DNA of 64,000 bases from Flavobacterium suncheonense GH29-5 = DSM 17707. GTDB lineage: Bacteria > Bacteroidota > Bacteroidia > Flavobacteriales > Flavobacteriaceae. Location of the stretch: the NCBI RefSeq assembly GCF_000430025.1, contig NZ_KE387020.1, positions 290,626 through 354,625 on the forward strand, written 5' to 3'. The position numbers and the translations under genes are program-made. Of the stretch, positions 50,253-58,615 are shown one piece after another (the first letter of the stretch is position 1; each line of letters opens with the position of its first letter). Below the pieces are notes generated by a model, which was given only the letters and a program-made list of their open reading frames with translations, was not told the origin of the DNA and ran no database searches.

Positions 50253-50854
50253 TAATTTCCTTTAAAGGGTTCTGCCGTTGCCACCGCTTCCCCCGATATT
50301 CCTTCTCTTTTAATAACTTTCTGAATGGTTTTCCACACGATGACGGCATCCAATTTTAAGGAAATATTTTCGGTGTACCAAACATCGTAATCAAATTTCT
50401 GCTGCCAGCTGATGGCGTTTCGTCCGTTTACCTGTGCCCAGCCTGTTATCCCCGGCCGTACCGCATGCCGCTTTCGCTGATGTTCGTTGTATAGCGGAAG
50501 GTATTGCACCAGCAACGGACGCGGCCCAATCAGGCTCATATCGCCTTTTACGACATTGAATAACTGGGGCAATTCGTCCAGCGAAGTTTTACGCACAAAA
50601 CGTCCGATGGACGTTAACCGCTCGGCATCGGAAAGCAGATGGCCGTTTTGGTCTTTTTTATCGTTCATCGTTTTAAACTTCACAATCGTAAATATTTTTC
50701 CGTGTTGCCCAGGGCGCTGTTGTACGAAAAAAGGTTTCCCGCTATTGGCAAAAAACAATCCGATTATCGCAAACAGCAGGATTGGCGAAAGCAGCAGCAA
50801 AAGCAAAAGTGCCACATTAAAATCCAGGATTCTTTTAAAAAAATTACGATACAT
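50252..50854 (-). CDS. pglC: Phosphoglycosyl transferase, PglC-type
   Basis: About 200 residues. It has an N-terminal reentrant membrane helix (LLLLLLLSPILLFAIIGLFF), then VQQRPGQHGKIFTIVKFKTM, FVRKTSLDELPQLFNVVKGD with the catalytic Asp-Glu, SLIGPRPLLVQYLPLYNEHQ and RHAVRPGITGWAQVNGRNAI, the PglC hallmark for transferring diNAc-bacillosamine phosphate or a similar sugar to undecaprenyl phosphate. I start at the ATG 50854 (MYRNFFKRILDF); the longer frame to 50908 overlaps the GT gene more and lacks family resemblance. It overlaps that gene by 11 bases. Confidence 0.91.
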   Translation of the reverse strand: MYRNFFKRILDFNVALLLLLLLSPILLFAIIGLFFANSGKPFFVQQRPGQHGKIFTIVKFKTMNDKKDQNGHLLSDAERLTSIGRFVRKTSLDELPQLFNVVKGDMSLIGPRPLLVQYLPLYNEHQRKRHAVRPGITGWAQVNGRNAISWQQKFDYDVWYTENISLKLDAVIVWKTIQKVIKREGISGEAVATAEPFKGN

Positions 50855-51998
50855 GTTCCAGTTTTTGGTATTCGGCCAACAGGGCTTCCCAGATAACTTT
50901 TTGTTCAAATCTCGAGGTAATTGCTTCCCGGGCGTGTTGTTGCAGCCTCAAGTACAAATCCTTTTCAGACAAAATCCTCTGCATGGCAAGATACAACGCT
51001 TCCGAAGATTTAACAGGTACAATCAGGCCGTTTTTTTCATGAGTGATGATTTCGTTACAGCCGTTGATATCGGTTACGATACCGGGCAGTTCCATCGCGC
51101 CGGCCTGCATGACCACGTTGGGAAATCCTTCGCGGTAACTCGGAAAAACCAGACAGTGGCTGATGGCGAGAAACAACCGCACATCCTGCTGATAACCCAC
51201 GGAAATGCAATTTTTATTCTCATTAATCCGCTTCACGGTGGTTTCGGAAAGCGGATCTAAATCGTCTTCATAAGGTCCGACCAAAAGTAATTTTACCTTC
51301 TTGCTTTCAGCGGAAATCTTGTCAAAAGCGGCAATTAACTCGTTAATTCCTTTATCGCCGACAATCCGGCCTACGAATACGAATACGAAATCCTCTTGGG
51401 TAATGCTTAATTGGCTTTTTAGTTGCTCGGCATCGGATTGAGACAGACTCTTTCTGCTGAAATATTCGGTATCAATGCCGTTGGAACTTCCTTCACCAAT
51501 CACTTTTAATTTCGATTCGGAACAGAATTTTTCCTGAAGGATAATCTGTCGCAATCCTTTAGAGTTTGGATAGACTTTGGTGGCACAGGAATAGGTAAGC
51601 TTTTCGACAGCCGTTAATATGGTTCGCTTAATTCCGGCAGTTTCCAGCAAAGGCAATCCGGCCACGGTATGCAACCGATTGGGGACTCCTGCTAATTTTG
51701 CAGCCAGCATCCCTACAATTCCGGCTTTTGGCGTGTGGGAATGCACCATAAAAGGTTTCTCCTTTTTCAGAAAACGATACAACTGCCACACGGCTTTCAG
51801 GTCCTGTAAAGGTGTTATTTTTCGGGTAAGACCGACTTCGAAAGTGCGAACGCCTTCTTTGGCTCCAAATTTCCGCAAACGTGCTCCTTCCGAAGAAACC
51901 GCAATCACCTCATAATGCCCGTTCATAAAACGCAGCTGATTTTCCAGAAGTTTTTCCAGAGAAAGCGGTACGGTGGTAATACGGACAATTTTTTTCAT
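50844..51998 (-). CDS. Family 4 glycosyltransferase (PglA-like)
   Basis: 384-residue GT-B enzyme. It opens with VRITTVPLSLEKLLENQLRF and has HSHTPKAGIVGMLAAKLAGV, the segment shared by PglA/WcaJ-associated glycosyltransferases that act just after PglC. FVFVGRIVGDKGINELIAAF starts the donor domain, and FPSYREGFPNVVMQAGAMEL carries the distal motif (Gln in place of the first Glu of EX7E: VVMQAGAMELPG). It probably adds the second sugar. It precedes pglC by overlap and follows a Wzy-like gene with a four-base overlap. Confidence 0.88.
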   Translation of the reverse strand: MKKIVRITTVPLSLEKLLENQLRFMNGHYEVIAVSSEGARLRKFGAKEGVRTFEVGLTRKITPLQDLKAVWQLYRFLKKEKPFMVHSHTPKAGIVGMLAAKLAGVPNRLHTVAGLPLLETAGIKRTILTAVEKLTYSCATKVYPNSKGLRQIILQEKFCSESKLKVIGEGSSNGIDTEYFSRKSLSQSDAEQLKSQLSITQEDFVFVFVGRIVGDKGINELIAAFDKISAESKKVKLLLVGPYEDDLDPLSETTVKRINENKNCISVGYQQDVRLFLAISHCLVFPSYREGFPNVVMQAGAMELPGIVTDINGCNEIITHEKNGLIVPVKSSEALYLAMQRILSEKDLYLRLQQHAREAITSRFEQKVIWEALLAEYQKLEHVS

Positions 51999-53086
51999 GT
52001 ATTTTTTTCAGTTTGGGGCGGAACAAAAGTCAAAATCCACAACAAAACCAACCCTGTAAAAGGCTGGAGCATGATTTTGGTTCGTGCAAAAATACCAAAC
52101 CCGGCATAACGCTGCACTATAATTACCGCTGAAATTACGGCAAAAAGCAGTATAATTTTCATAACCGGTGTAAAATGAAGTTGTTGCCATTTTCGGGCCA
52201 GCAAAAATAACGCGGTCAGGTGCAAAAGCAGCCACACGATATTCTCTAAGGCCAATCCCCAACCCAAAAAAGTGGTAAATTCTCCGGGAAAAGGACGGAA
52301 CCAAAACGTGAATAATCTATACGGATAGGAATAGTCTAGCATCGGCACATAACTTCCGGAATCTCTAAAAGACAACAGCGAATATTCGTTAAAATAGCGG
52401 ATGCGTTCCCAATCGGGATAGCGGATTTCCGAAAGCTGAAGCACCATATAACCCGCCACGGCAGCGACAATCAGAAACACTAACCCTGAAAGCAGTTTTT
52501 GCATGGGTTTCAATTGTTTTCCGAAAAAAAACACGAACATTACCGCGGTCAGCAAAAACAAGGCAATGTGTGGCCGAATAGCCATCAGCAGCAGAAAAGC
52601 CACAATGAGCTTGATGGAAAAATATTTTTTCTGACAGATTTCAAGCAATACAGCCGTTATCAGTAAAAAGCAAACGGGTTCCTTTCCTAATGTTGCGGTC
52701 CAGAAATGAAGATTCGGAAGCAATAACAACAAAAAAAGAAAATCTATTCCAAACACTGTCGTACATCCGTTCATAAGGGCTTTTCCCAATCGGTAAAACT
52801 GTAAAATACCCAAAAAACCAATCAGACTGTAAAGTAAAAAACCAAAAACAATATCCAGGTGCAATATGTTGGCAAAGAAATAATTAAACAGTAAGATTAC
52901 ATCCGAACCGTAATGAAATAAATCGCAAAGCAGACGGTTTCGGGACGCCTCGGTCTGAAACCAGTAGAAAGCAGCATCGCCGCCGTTTTCCACAAAATAG
53001 TCCCAGCTGAAATACGTAAAAATCAAATGATAGCCCAACAAAAAGAGCAGGAAACGATTGCTTTTTATTTTATCGGCAGGTATCAA
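51995..53086 (-). CDS. Wzy-like polytopic membrane protein
   Basis: 363 residues with about 9-10 hydrophobic segments. It shares with the neighbour at 53083 a set of blocks: PNLHFWTATLGKEPVCFLLI, IRPHIALFLLTAVMFVFFFG, DYSYPYRLFTFWFRPFPGEF and YAGFGIFARTKIMLQPF. The FRP and FARTKxMLQP elements occur in EpsG/Wzy-type proteins as I know them, so it is probably an O-unit polymerase or related. It overlaps both the upstream gene (four bases) and the PglA-like gene (four bases). Confidence 0.7.
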   Translation of the reverse strand: MIPADKIKSNRFLLFLLGYHLIFTYFSWDYFVENGGDAAFYWFQTEASRNRLLCDLFHYGSDVILLFNYFFANILHLDIVFGFLLYSLIGFLGILQFYRLGKALMNGCTTVFGIDFLFLLLLLPNLHFWTATLGKEPVCFLLITAVLLEICQKKYFSIKLIVAFLLLMAIRPHIALFLLTAVMFVFFFGKQLKPMQKLLSGLVFLIVAAVAGYMVLQLSEIRYPDWERIRYFNEYSLLSFRDSGSYVPMLDYSYPYRLFTFWFRPFPGEFTTFLGWGLALENIVWLLLHLTALFLLARKWQQLHFTPVMKIILLFAVISAVIIVQRYAGFGIFARTKIMLQPFTGLVLLWILTFVPPQTEKNT

Positions 53087-54234
53087 AATTTAATGCGCTT
53101 ATGGTTTCGCTGCTGATAGGAAAAACTCCAAAGGATAAAAATAAGCAAGCCCGGCAGGAACATGTTCCGCATCCGAATCATGATACCGAGATTTCCTAAC
53201 GATTGCGAAAACGCCAAGGTTCCGATAATCAGAAAAATAACCAGTCCTTTTATCACAAACGGAGCGGCTTTAAACATCTGTACCGGTTTGTTTTTAAAAA
53301 TATTTACCGTGATTACCAACAGCATCAGGTTTTCAAAAGAGGCAATGGCGGCCGGAATTCCGTTGATATCAAAGAATAACGGGCGGAACAAAAAAGTAAA
53401 CACTTTCAGCGGGAAAGGGTATGAGGAGATATCGATACGCGAACCCGAACTGGCACGGCTTAACAAATCGGCTTTTTTCTCAGAGAATTGTTCGAAGCTG
53501 TCGATAGTGGTTTCTTCAATTTTGGCAAATTCCATTACAGAAGGCAGAATGGCAATTCCGATACCAATCAAAATCACCGATAACATCACCCTTTTGGCAC
53601 CGGAAACCTTAGAACTGAAAACATAGGAAAGTCCGAAAGCCACCAGTAAAAAAAGTGTAATATGCGGTCGAATGTAGTACGAAAGTGCCAACGCAAACAA
53701 TAACAAAAATATCCGCTTTGCAGGTAAGAGCAAACCATAAGCAAACATTCCGATACACAAAAACAACAGCGTGTCTTTCCCTACTCCGCAACTCCAGAAA
53801 TGCAGGTTCGGCATGAAGAAAACCAAGGGAAACAACTGATAATTACCGTATTTCGGATTTGAAGGAACCGTTTGGTAAGCAATCACGTAGAAATAACTAA
53901 GTCCTATAAATCCTAAAAGTGTGTAAAGCATTGTTCCGGAAAGATAAGACAATCCGAGCAGTTTGGCCGGAAAGTAGTTCACCGCAAACAAAAAGTACGT
54001 TCCTTTCTGCTCGTTGATAAACTTATAGAAATCTTCGGAAGTCATTTCCTGGGCAATCCGCCAGTAACCAATCGCGTCACCCTGAACAAAAAAGCAGTAA
54101 TACAACCCGAAAACGATATGAAAAAACCACAAGTTCTTCAGGTGTTTACGTTGTGAAGCGGGCAGTGTGTCTTTAAAAACCGAGGTAAAGCCAACTCCGC
54201 AGGCAACAATCAGTAATACTACAATTAAGTCCAA
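53083..54234 (-). CDS. Wzy-like polytopic membrane protein (tandem paralog)
   Basis: 383 residues, about 10 hydrophobic segments. The conserved blocks match those of the downstream gene: PNLHFWSCGVGKDTLLFLCI, YYIRPHITLFLLVAFGLSYV, SYPFPLKVFTFLFRPLFFDI and SLGNLGIMIRMRNMFLPGLL. The N-terminal part has GDAIGYWRIAQEMTSEDFYK, an extracytoplasmic loop. The two proteins seem to have arisen by duplication and then diverged. Either may be the polymerase of the right locus. It overlaps the upstream OafA gene by 10 bases. Confidence 0.7.
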   Translation of the reverse strand: MDLIVVLLIVACGVGFTSVFKDTLPASQRKHLKNLWFFHIVFGLYYCFFVQGDAIGYWRIAQEMTSEDFYKFINEQKGTYFLFAVNYFPAKLLGLSYLSGTMLYTLLGFIGLSYFYVIAYQTVPSNPKYGNYQLFPLVFFMPNLHFWSCGVGKDTLLFLCIGMFAYGLLLPAKRIFLLLFALALSYYIRPHITLFLLVAFGLSYVFSSKVSGAKRVMLSVILIGIGIAILPSVMEFAKIEETTIDSFEQFSEKKADLLSRASSGSRIDISSYPFPLKVFTFLFRPLFFDINGIPAAIASFENLMLLVITVNIFKNKPVQMFKAAPFVIKGLVIFLIIGTLAFSQSLGNLGIMIRMRNMFLPGLLIFILWSFSYQQRNHKRIKF

Positions 54235-55298
54235 ATACGTTCTCTTTTTCTACTGTATACGATAAGCTTTTTCGCAGCTTTGATGGCCATTTTTTCAAAA
54301 ACCAACGAGTAGAGATAACCTGCCACACAGCAAATTACCACTGCTAAAACTATCGCAAATGTAAGACTAATTTCAGTAGAAATTTTAGGGAATGTACGAA
54401 TTATAATCATCTGAATCGGATTGTGAATCAGGTAAATGGAATACGTGGCATTCCCTAATAACATAAAAAGCTCGGTTTTCTTAATCCGGAACGTAAATTT
54501 CGTAACCGAAAGATAAAGCATGAAGAAAACAAAAATCCCGAAAATCAGATTTTCCGCAAAAAAGACCGTATCGGCTTTTACACCCATGAGATAAAGGTAA
54601 AAACTTAAAGACAGGATTGTTAACAGCAAAGGCACGGAGAATCCTAATTTTACTTTTCGGATAAACAGTTGCGCTAAAATATACCCTAGTACAAATTCGA
54701 TGTTATACGCCGAAAAAAAGACTTTTAAGACAGGATTTCCGTCATTTAACAGGTATTGCAGCGAAGTGTAATTGCAAACCACAATCGCCACTACCCAAAA
54801 AACAATAAAATAATTCCAGACATTTCTGGAAACAAAAGTGATGCTAAACAACAAATAAAACATCATTTCAAAAATCAGTGTCCAGGCTACGGAAAGCGCA
54901 GGGCTTCCGTTGGGAATAAGCGTAAGGGAAGTAAACCAGCTGATATCGCGCTCCGCATTGGAAAAATCCGGAAAAAGCGAATACAGGAACAACATGGCAA
55001 TGCCGATGGGAAGGTACGGAATGTAAATCCTTAAAATTCTTCCGGTTATGTATTTTTTAAACGCATTCGGCTTATGATAACTGAAAGAGGCCGAATAGGC
55101 AATGATAAATCCGGAAAGTACGAAGAAAAAATCGACTCCGAATTTCCCGATATCACCTAAAAAAGTTAAAATTGGGTTTTCGACATGATGGTAATATCGC
55201 AACGATCCGACGGAATGATGAAAAATTACCATAAGGGCTGCTAAACCCCTGTAGACCTGTAGGATGTCTAGGTAGTTGTGTTTTCGTAATTTGGGCAT
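54225..55298 (-). CDS. Acyltransferase 3 family membrane protein (OafA-like)
   Basis: 357 residues with about 10 membrane helices. YLDILQVYRGLAALMVIFHH SVG near residues 8-30 has the Arg and His pair typical of this family, followed by GKFGVDFFFVLSGFIIAYSA, a family hallmark. YSIYLIHNPIQMIIIRTFPK near residue 290 is the C-terminal signature. These proteins O-acetylate sugars on the periplasmic side, drawing the acyl group across the membrane. It adds a second, topologically distinct acetylation system to the many cytoplasmic hexapeptide enzymes. Confidence 0.9.
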   Translation of the reverse strand: MPKLRKHNYLDILQVYRGLAALMVIFHHSVGSLRYYHHVENPILTFLGDIGKFGVDFFFVLSGFIIAYSASFSYHKPNAFKKYITGRILRIYIPYLPIGIAMLFLYSLFPDFSNAERDISWFTSLTLIPNGSPALSVAWTLIFEMMFYLLFSITFVSRNVWNYFIVFWVVAIVVCNYTSLQYLLNDGNPVLKVFFSAYNIEFVLGYILAQLFIRKVKLGFSVPLLLTILSLSFYLYLMGVKADTVFFAENLIFGIFVFFMLYLSVTKFTFRIKKTELFMLLGNATYSIYLIHNPIQMIIIRTFPKISTEISLTFAIVLAVVICCVAGYLYSLVFEKMAIKAAKKLIVYSRKRERIWT

Positions 55299-55318
55299 GC
55301 TATTCTTTGGGGCTTGGG

Positions 55319-56371
55319 TTAAATCGTCCTTAAGACTGTAATTAATTTCCGAACATACCTTTGCAAGGTATACTCATTTTCAACTACTTGCCTGCCGGAC
55401 GTCCCAAAATTACGACTTTTTGTTTTTTCTTGTGTTAAAATTTGAAAAACTTCGCACCATTCTTCCGGATTTTTAGGCAAAAAACCCGTTTTACCGACTG
55501 CGACCACGTCTTTGTTCATCCCGACCGGTGAAGCCACAACCGGCAATCCGCAGGCCATATACTGAATGATTTTATAGGCGCATTTTCCTTTTTCCCAAGG
55601 CGAATCTTCCAAAGGCATAATCCCGATGTCGAAATTTTGAATGGATATGACTTCCGTTTCTTCGCTCCAGTCTATAAATGTAATCGGAAAAGAAGGCTTT
55701 TCATCCGATTTAGCACCCACGATTTGCAATTCGAAATCGTGTTGCCGGATTAGCTTCTCAAAGACCGGAAAAAGCTGCTTTACATATTTAAAAGTAGAAG
55801 GCGACCCGATCCATCCAATTACCGTTTTTGCTCCGGAAGGTTTCGGTTTTACGGTATAGCGGTTAATATCGATTACAGTCGGAATGATGATTACCTTTTT
55901 TGCGCCCGCTTTTTGGGCTCTTTCTGCCAGATATGCATTCCCGGCAATAACCGCTCCTGACAAACGCATAACCGTATCAATCTTATGCTTCAGAAAAAAA
56001 CGCAACACCTTATTCGGATGCAAATCGTAATTGTGAAAAATGGCATCGTCATAATCTACCACATATTTTTTCCCGAACAGCCACAGCAGTCTTTCCGCAA
56101 AAGGCGGCAAGTACGGAAAAAGCTCCTTTTCAATTACAATTGCACCATATCGGAAAACTGTAAAAAGAATGAAAAACCTTCGCAAATATCCTTTCACTGC
56201 CTCTAAAACGGTAGTCTGTCCGTTGTAAAGGTGGTCCAGATAAGCGTCGCTGAAGAGTGGCGCGGCGGTTATTGCAAAACCATCCTGCTCCAGTAACGGG
56301 AAGTACTGAAAACTGCGAAGCCTGCTGCTCGCTCCTTTCCGTGTGTATTTTGTGAGATAAAGAACTCTCAT
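55319..56371 (-). CDS. Family 4 glycosyltransferase
   Basis: 350 residues. The N-terminus (RVLYLTKYTRKGASSRLRSF) fits a GT4-like enzyme, YDDAIFHNYDLHPNKVLRFF lies mid-N-domain, VIGWIGSPSTFKYVKQLFPV opens the donor domain and IGIMPLEDSPWEKGKCAYKI leads to YMACGLPVVASPVGMNKDVV. The EX7E motif is not in its usual form; K-x-x-x-YMA replaces it, as in some GT4 subgroups. It overlaps the upstream GT gene by four bases. Confidence 0.82.
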   Translation of the reverse strand: MRVLYLTKYTRKGASSRLRSFQYFPLLEQDGFAITAAPLFSDAYLDHLYNGQTTVLEAVKGYLRRFFILFTVFRYGAIVIEKELFPYLPPFAERLLWLFGKKYVVDYDDAIFHNYDLHPNKVLRFFLKHKIDTVMRLSGAVIAGNAYLAERAQKAGAKKVIIIPTVIDINRYTVKPKPSGAKTVIGWIGSPSTFKYVKQLFPVFEKLIRQHDFELQIVGAKSDEKPSFPITFIDWSEETEVISIQNFDIGIMPLEDSPWEKGKCAYKIIQYMACGLPVVASPVGMNKDVVAVGKTGFLPKNPEEWCEVFQILTQEKTKSRNFGTSGRQVVENEYTLQRYVRKLITVLRTI

Positions 56372-57552
56372 AATTTTTGAAATGCCTTCCGGTAACTTTC
56401 CGCACTTTTCTTAAGGGAGAAATATTTTTCCCCGGCTTCCCGAAGCAATAACGGATCGTATTTTAAGTTGGCTACAAAAGTAACGGCTTTTTCAATTGCC
56501 TGCGCATCGTTGTGTTCAAAAAGAAACGTTCCCGGAACATTTTCGAGCAAGGTTTCCGTGTCGCCAATACCGGCCGAAGCAATCGTAGGAAGCCCCATTA
56601 ACAGATACTCCCCTAATTTAATGGGTGCCACACCCTGCATACTGAACGTTGGTTTGCGAATCGCAAAAGCCACATCCGCGGCCGACAGAAATTTAGGCAC
56701 TTCTGCAAACGGAACACTTTTAACTATGATACTGTTTTGCAGCTCCTCAGGGATTTTGTCTTTCACGAATTCCGGATTACCGGATACAATCAGGAATCGG
56801 GCGGTTGATTTTATTGTATGATAGGACTTAAAAATGGTCAGCATTTCTTCCCAGCCGTATTGTGGCCCAAGCGAACCGCAGTACACGAACACAAAATCAT
56901 CTTCCGGAATGCCGAGCATTTTGCGGACTGCTGTTTTTTGGGAAGCATACGGTTGGAAAAATTCAGGGTTTCTTCCGTTAAAAACTACGGTGAATTTATC
57001 GTGAAACTGGTTTCCGATGGTTTTCAGATGAATTGCTATGGCTTTTTGCGAACGGGTCAGTACACCATCTGCCTTTATCAGAAGTCTGGTTTCTTCTTTT
57101 TTCAGCCATTGGTATTGCTTACTGGCTTTGGAAAGTCCGGAAAAATCGACTCGCTCTTCGAGTGGCAAACCGTCGGCATCGAAAATGATTTTAGTATTTT
57201 TAAGGCGCAGCCGATTGACCATAACCGCCGGCATCGTACTTCGCGGCATGACCACATCAATCTTATGTTGATCGATGTATTGCTGAAGAAAGGATTTTCC
57301 CTGAAACAAAGTGAAAAGGCTTCCTAAAAGCGCAATTGGTTTTCTTTGAATCTTATATGCAGCATAATGAATTCCGAATGAATCCGCAATTTTCCGGATG
57401 CTGTCAGTTTTACTTTGATCGGCCCAGGTAAACTGAATCACATGAAAATCAATTGCATCTGTTTTCTTTATTGCGTTGAAAATAGGCAAAAACAAGCCTT
57501 CCATGTAACTGGTTTGCGGTCCGTCCCAAGTAATGAATAGTATTTTCTGCAT
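56368..57552 (-). CDS. Family 4 glycosyltransferase
   Basis: 394-residue GT-B protein. ILFITWDGPQTSYMEGLFLP opens the N-terminal domain, IIFDADGLPLEERVDFSGLS is a central segment, VFVYCGSLGPQYGWEEMLTI begins the donor domain, and VAPIKLGEYLLMGLPTIASA holds the acidic residue of the donor site. It is followed by the GT at 55319 with a four-base overlap and preceded by another GT gene with a one-base gap, so three glycosyltransferase genes lie in a row. Confidence 0.82.
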   Translation of the reverse strand: MQKILFITWDGPQTSYMEGLFLPIFNAIKKTDAIDFHVIQFTWADQSKTDSIRKIADSFGIHYAAYKIQRKPIALLGSLFTLFQGKSFLQQYIDQHKIDVVMPRSTMPAVMVNRLRLKNTKIIFDADGLPLEERVDFSGLSKASKQYQWLKKEETRLLIKADGVLTRSQKAIAIHLKTIGNQFHDKFTVVFNGRNPEFFQPYASQKTAVRKMLGIPEDDFVFVYCGSLGPQYGWEEMLTIFKSYHTIKSTARFLIVSGNPEFVKDKIPEELQNSIIVKSVPFAEVPKFLSAADVAFAIRKPTFSMQGVAPIKLGEYLLMGLPTIASAGIGDTETLLENVPGTFLFEHNDAQAIEKAVTFVANLKYDPLLLREAGEKYFSLKKSAESYRKAFQKL

Positions 57553-57553
57553 A

Positions 57554-58615
57554 TTAGTTCTGATACAGTTTCATCAGCATTGCGGCATGGTTTGCCAGCG
57601 AATAATTTGCTGCTATCATCTGTTTTCCTTTTTTGCCTATCGCTTTTCGTGTTTCACGATCGGTTGTCAGGATTGTTGTTAAGGTACGTTTTAAAACCTC
57701 ATCGTCTCCCGGAGGTACCAGCCATCCGTTTTCGCCTTCCGAAATAATTGCTTCGGCCGCACCGACTCTTGTGGAAAGCGACGGGGTTTCGCTGTACATC
57801 GCTTCGGCCAGTGAATTGGAAAACCCTTCTGTAAAGGAGGTAAGCACATACAAATCGGCTGCCTGTAAAAAAGGTATCGGATTGCTTTGATAGCCGGCAA
57901 AGGTTACGTATTCCTCAATATTCAGTTCCTTAACCAAGGCTTCTAACACAAAACGATGACTTCCGTCACCCACAATCGTATACCGAATTTTATGCTGTTC
58001 CGAAAGCAATTGAGCAATTACCCGTAAAACTGATTCGATGTTCTTAACCGGCTCCAGTCGCGAAACGGAAACAATGCTGAAAATTTCATCTTTTCGTTCC
58101 GGTCTTTCGTCCAGCTCCTGAAAAATCATTGGGTTGGGAATCTGTTGCAATTTTTTCCGTTTCACCCCGTTTTCTTTTTCCAGATAAGAAATCACTGGTG
58201 CTGAATTCCCAATCACATAATCGGAAAGGTTATAGATGAATTTAAAAATCCGCTTAGCGGTCTTACTTTGTGACGGAATCCCGATTTCTTCGGAAACAAT
58301 TACCGGTACTTTCGCAAGCTTTGCCGCCAAGACGCCGTGAAAATTTGCTTCCGCACCGGAAGTATGTACCACTTCTGGTTTTTCCTTTTTAAAAAACCGA
58401 TACAGTTTGTAAATGGTAGCAAAACTTGGAATTTTATACGATAATCCGAAACAAACTACTCTTTTTCCTTGCTTTTGGATATTTTCGGCGGCGGTTCCTC
58501 CTTTATTTATGGCGCAAAATACCCAATCGTGTTCGTCTCGGATATGCGAAAGGGTTTCCAATCGGCGTTCTACGCCTCCAAAATCGAGAAACGTGGCTAA
58601 TCGGACTATTTTCAT
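57554..58615 (-). CDS. Family 4 glycosyltransferase
   Basis: 353 residues. IVRLATFLDFGGVERRLETL is the N-terminal loop, HTSGAEANFHGVLAAKLAKV a typical N-domain helix, FSIVSVSRLEPVKNIESVLR starts the donor domain and LTSFTEGFSNSLAEAMYSET holds the E-x7-E region. All standard GT4 blocks are present. The start overlaps the ATP-grasp gene by four bases. Confidence 0.9.
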   Translation of the reverse strand: MKIVRLATFLDFGGVERRLETLSHIRDEHDWVFCAINKGGTAAENIQKQGKRVVCFGLSYKIPSFATIYKLYRFFKKEKPEVVHTSGAEANFHGVLAAKLAKVPVIVSEEIGIPSQSKTAKRIFKFIYNLSDYVIGNSAPVISYLEKENGVKRKKLQQIPNPMIFQELDERPERKDEIFSIVSVSRLEPVKNIESVLRVIAQLLSEQHKIRYTIVGDGSHRFVLEALVKELNIEEYVTFAGYQSNPIPFLQAADLYVLTSFTEGFSNSLAEAMYSETPSLSTRVGAAEAIISEGENGWLVPPGDDEVLKRTLTTILTTDRETRKAIGKKGKQMIAANYSLANHAAMLMKLYQN

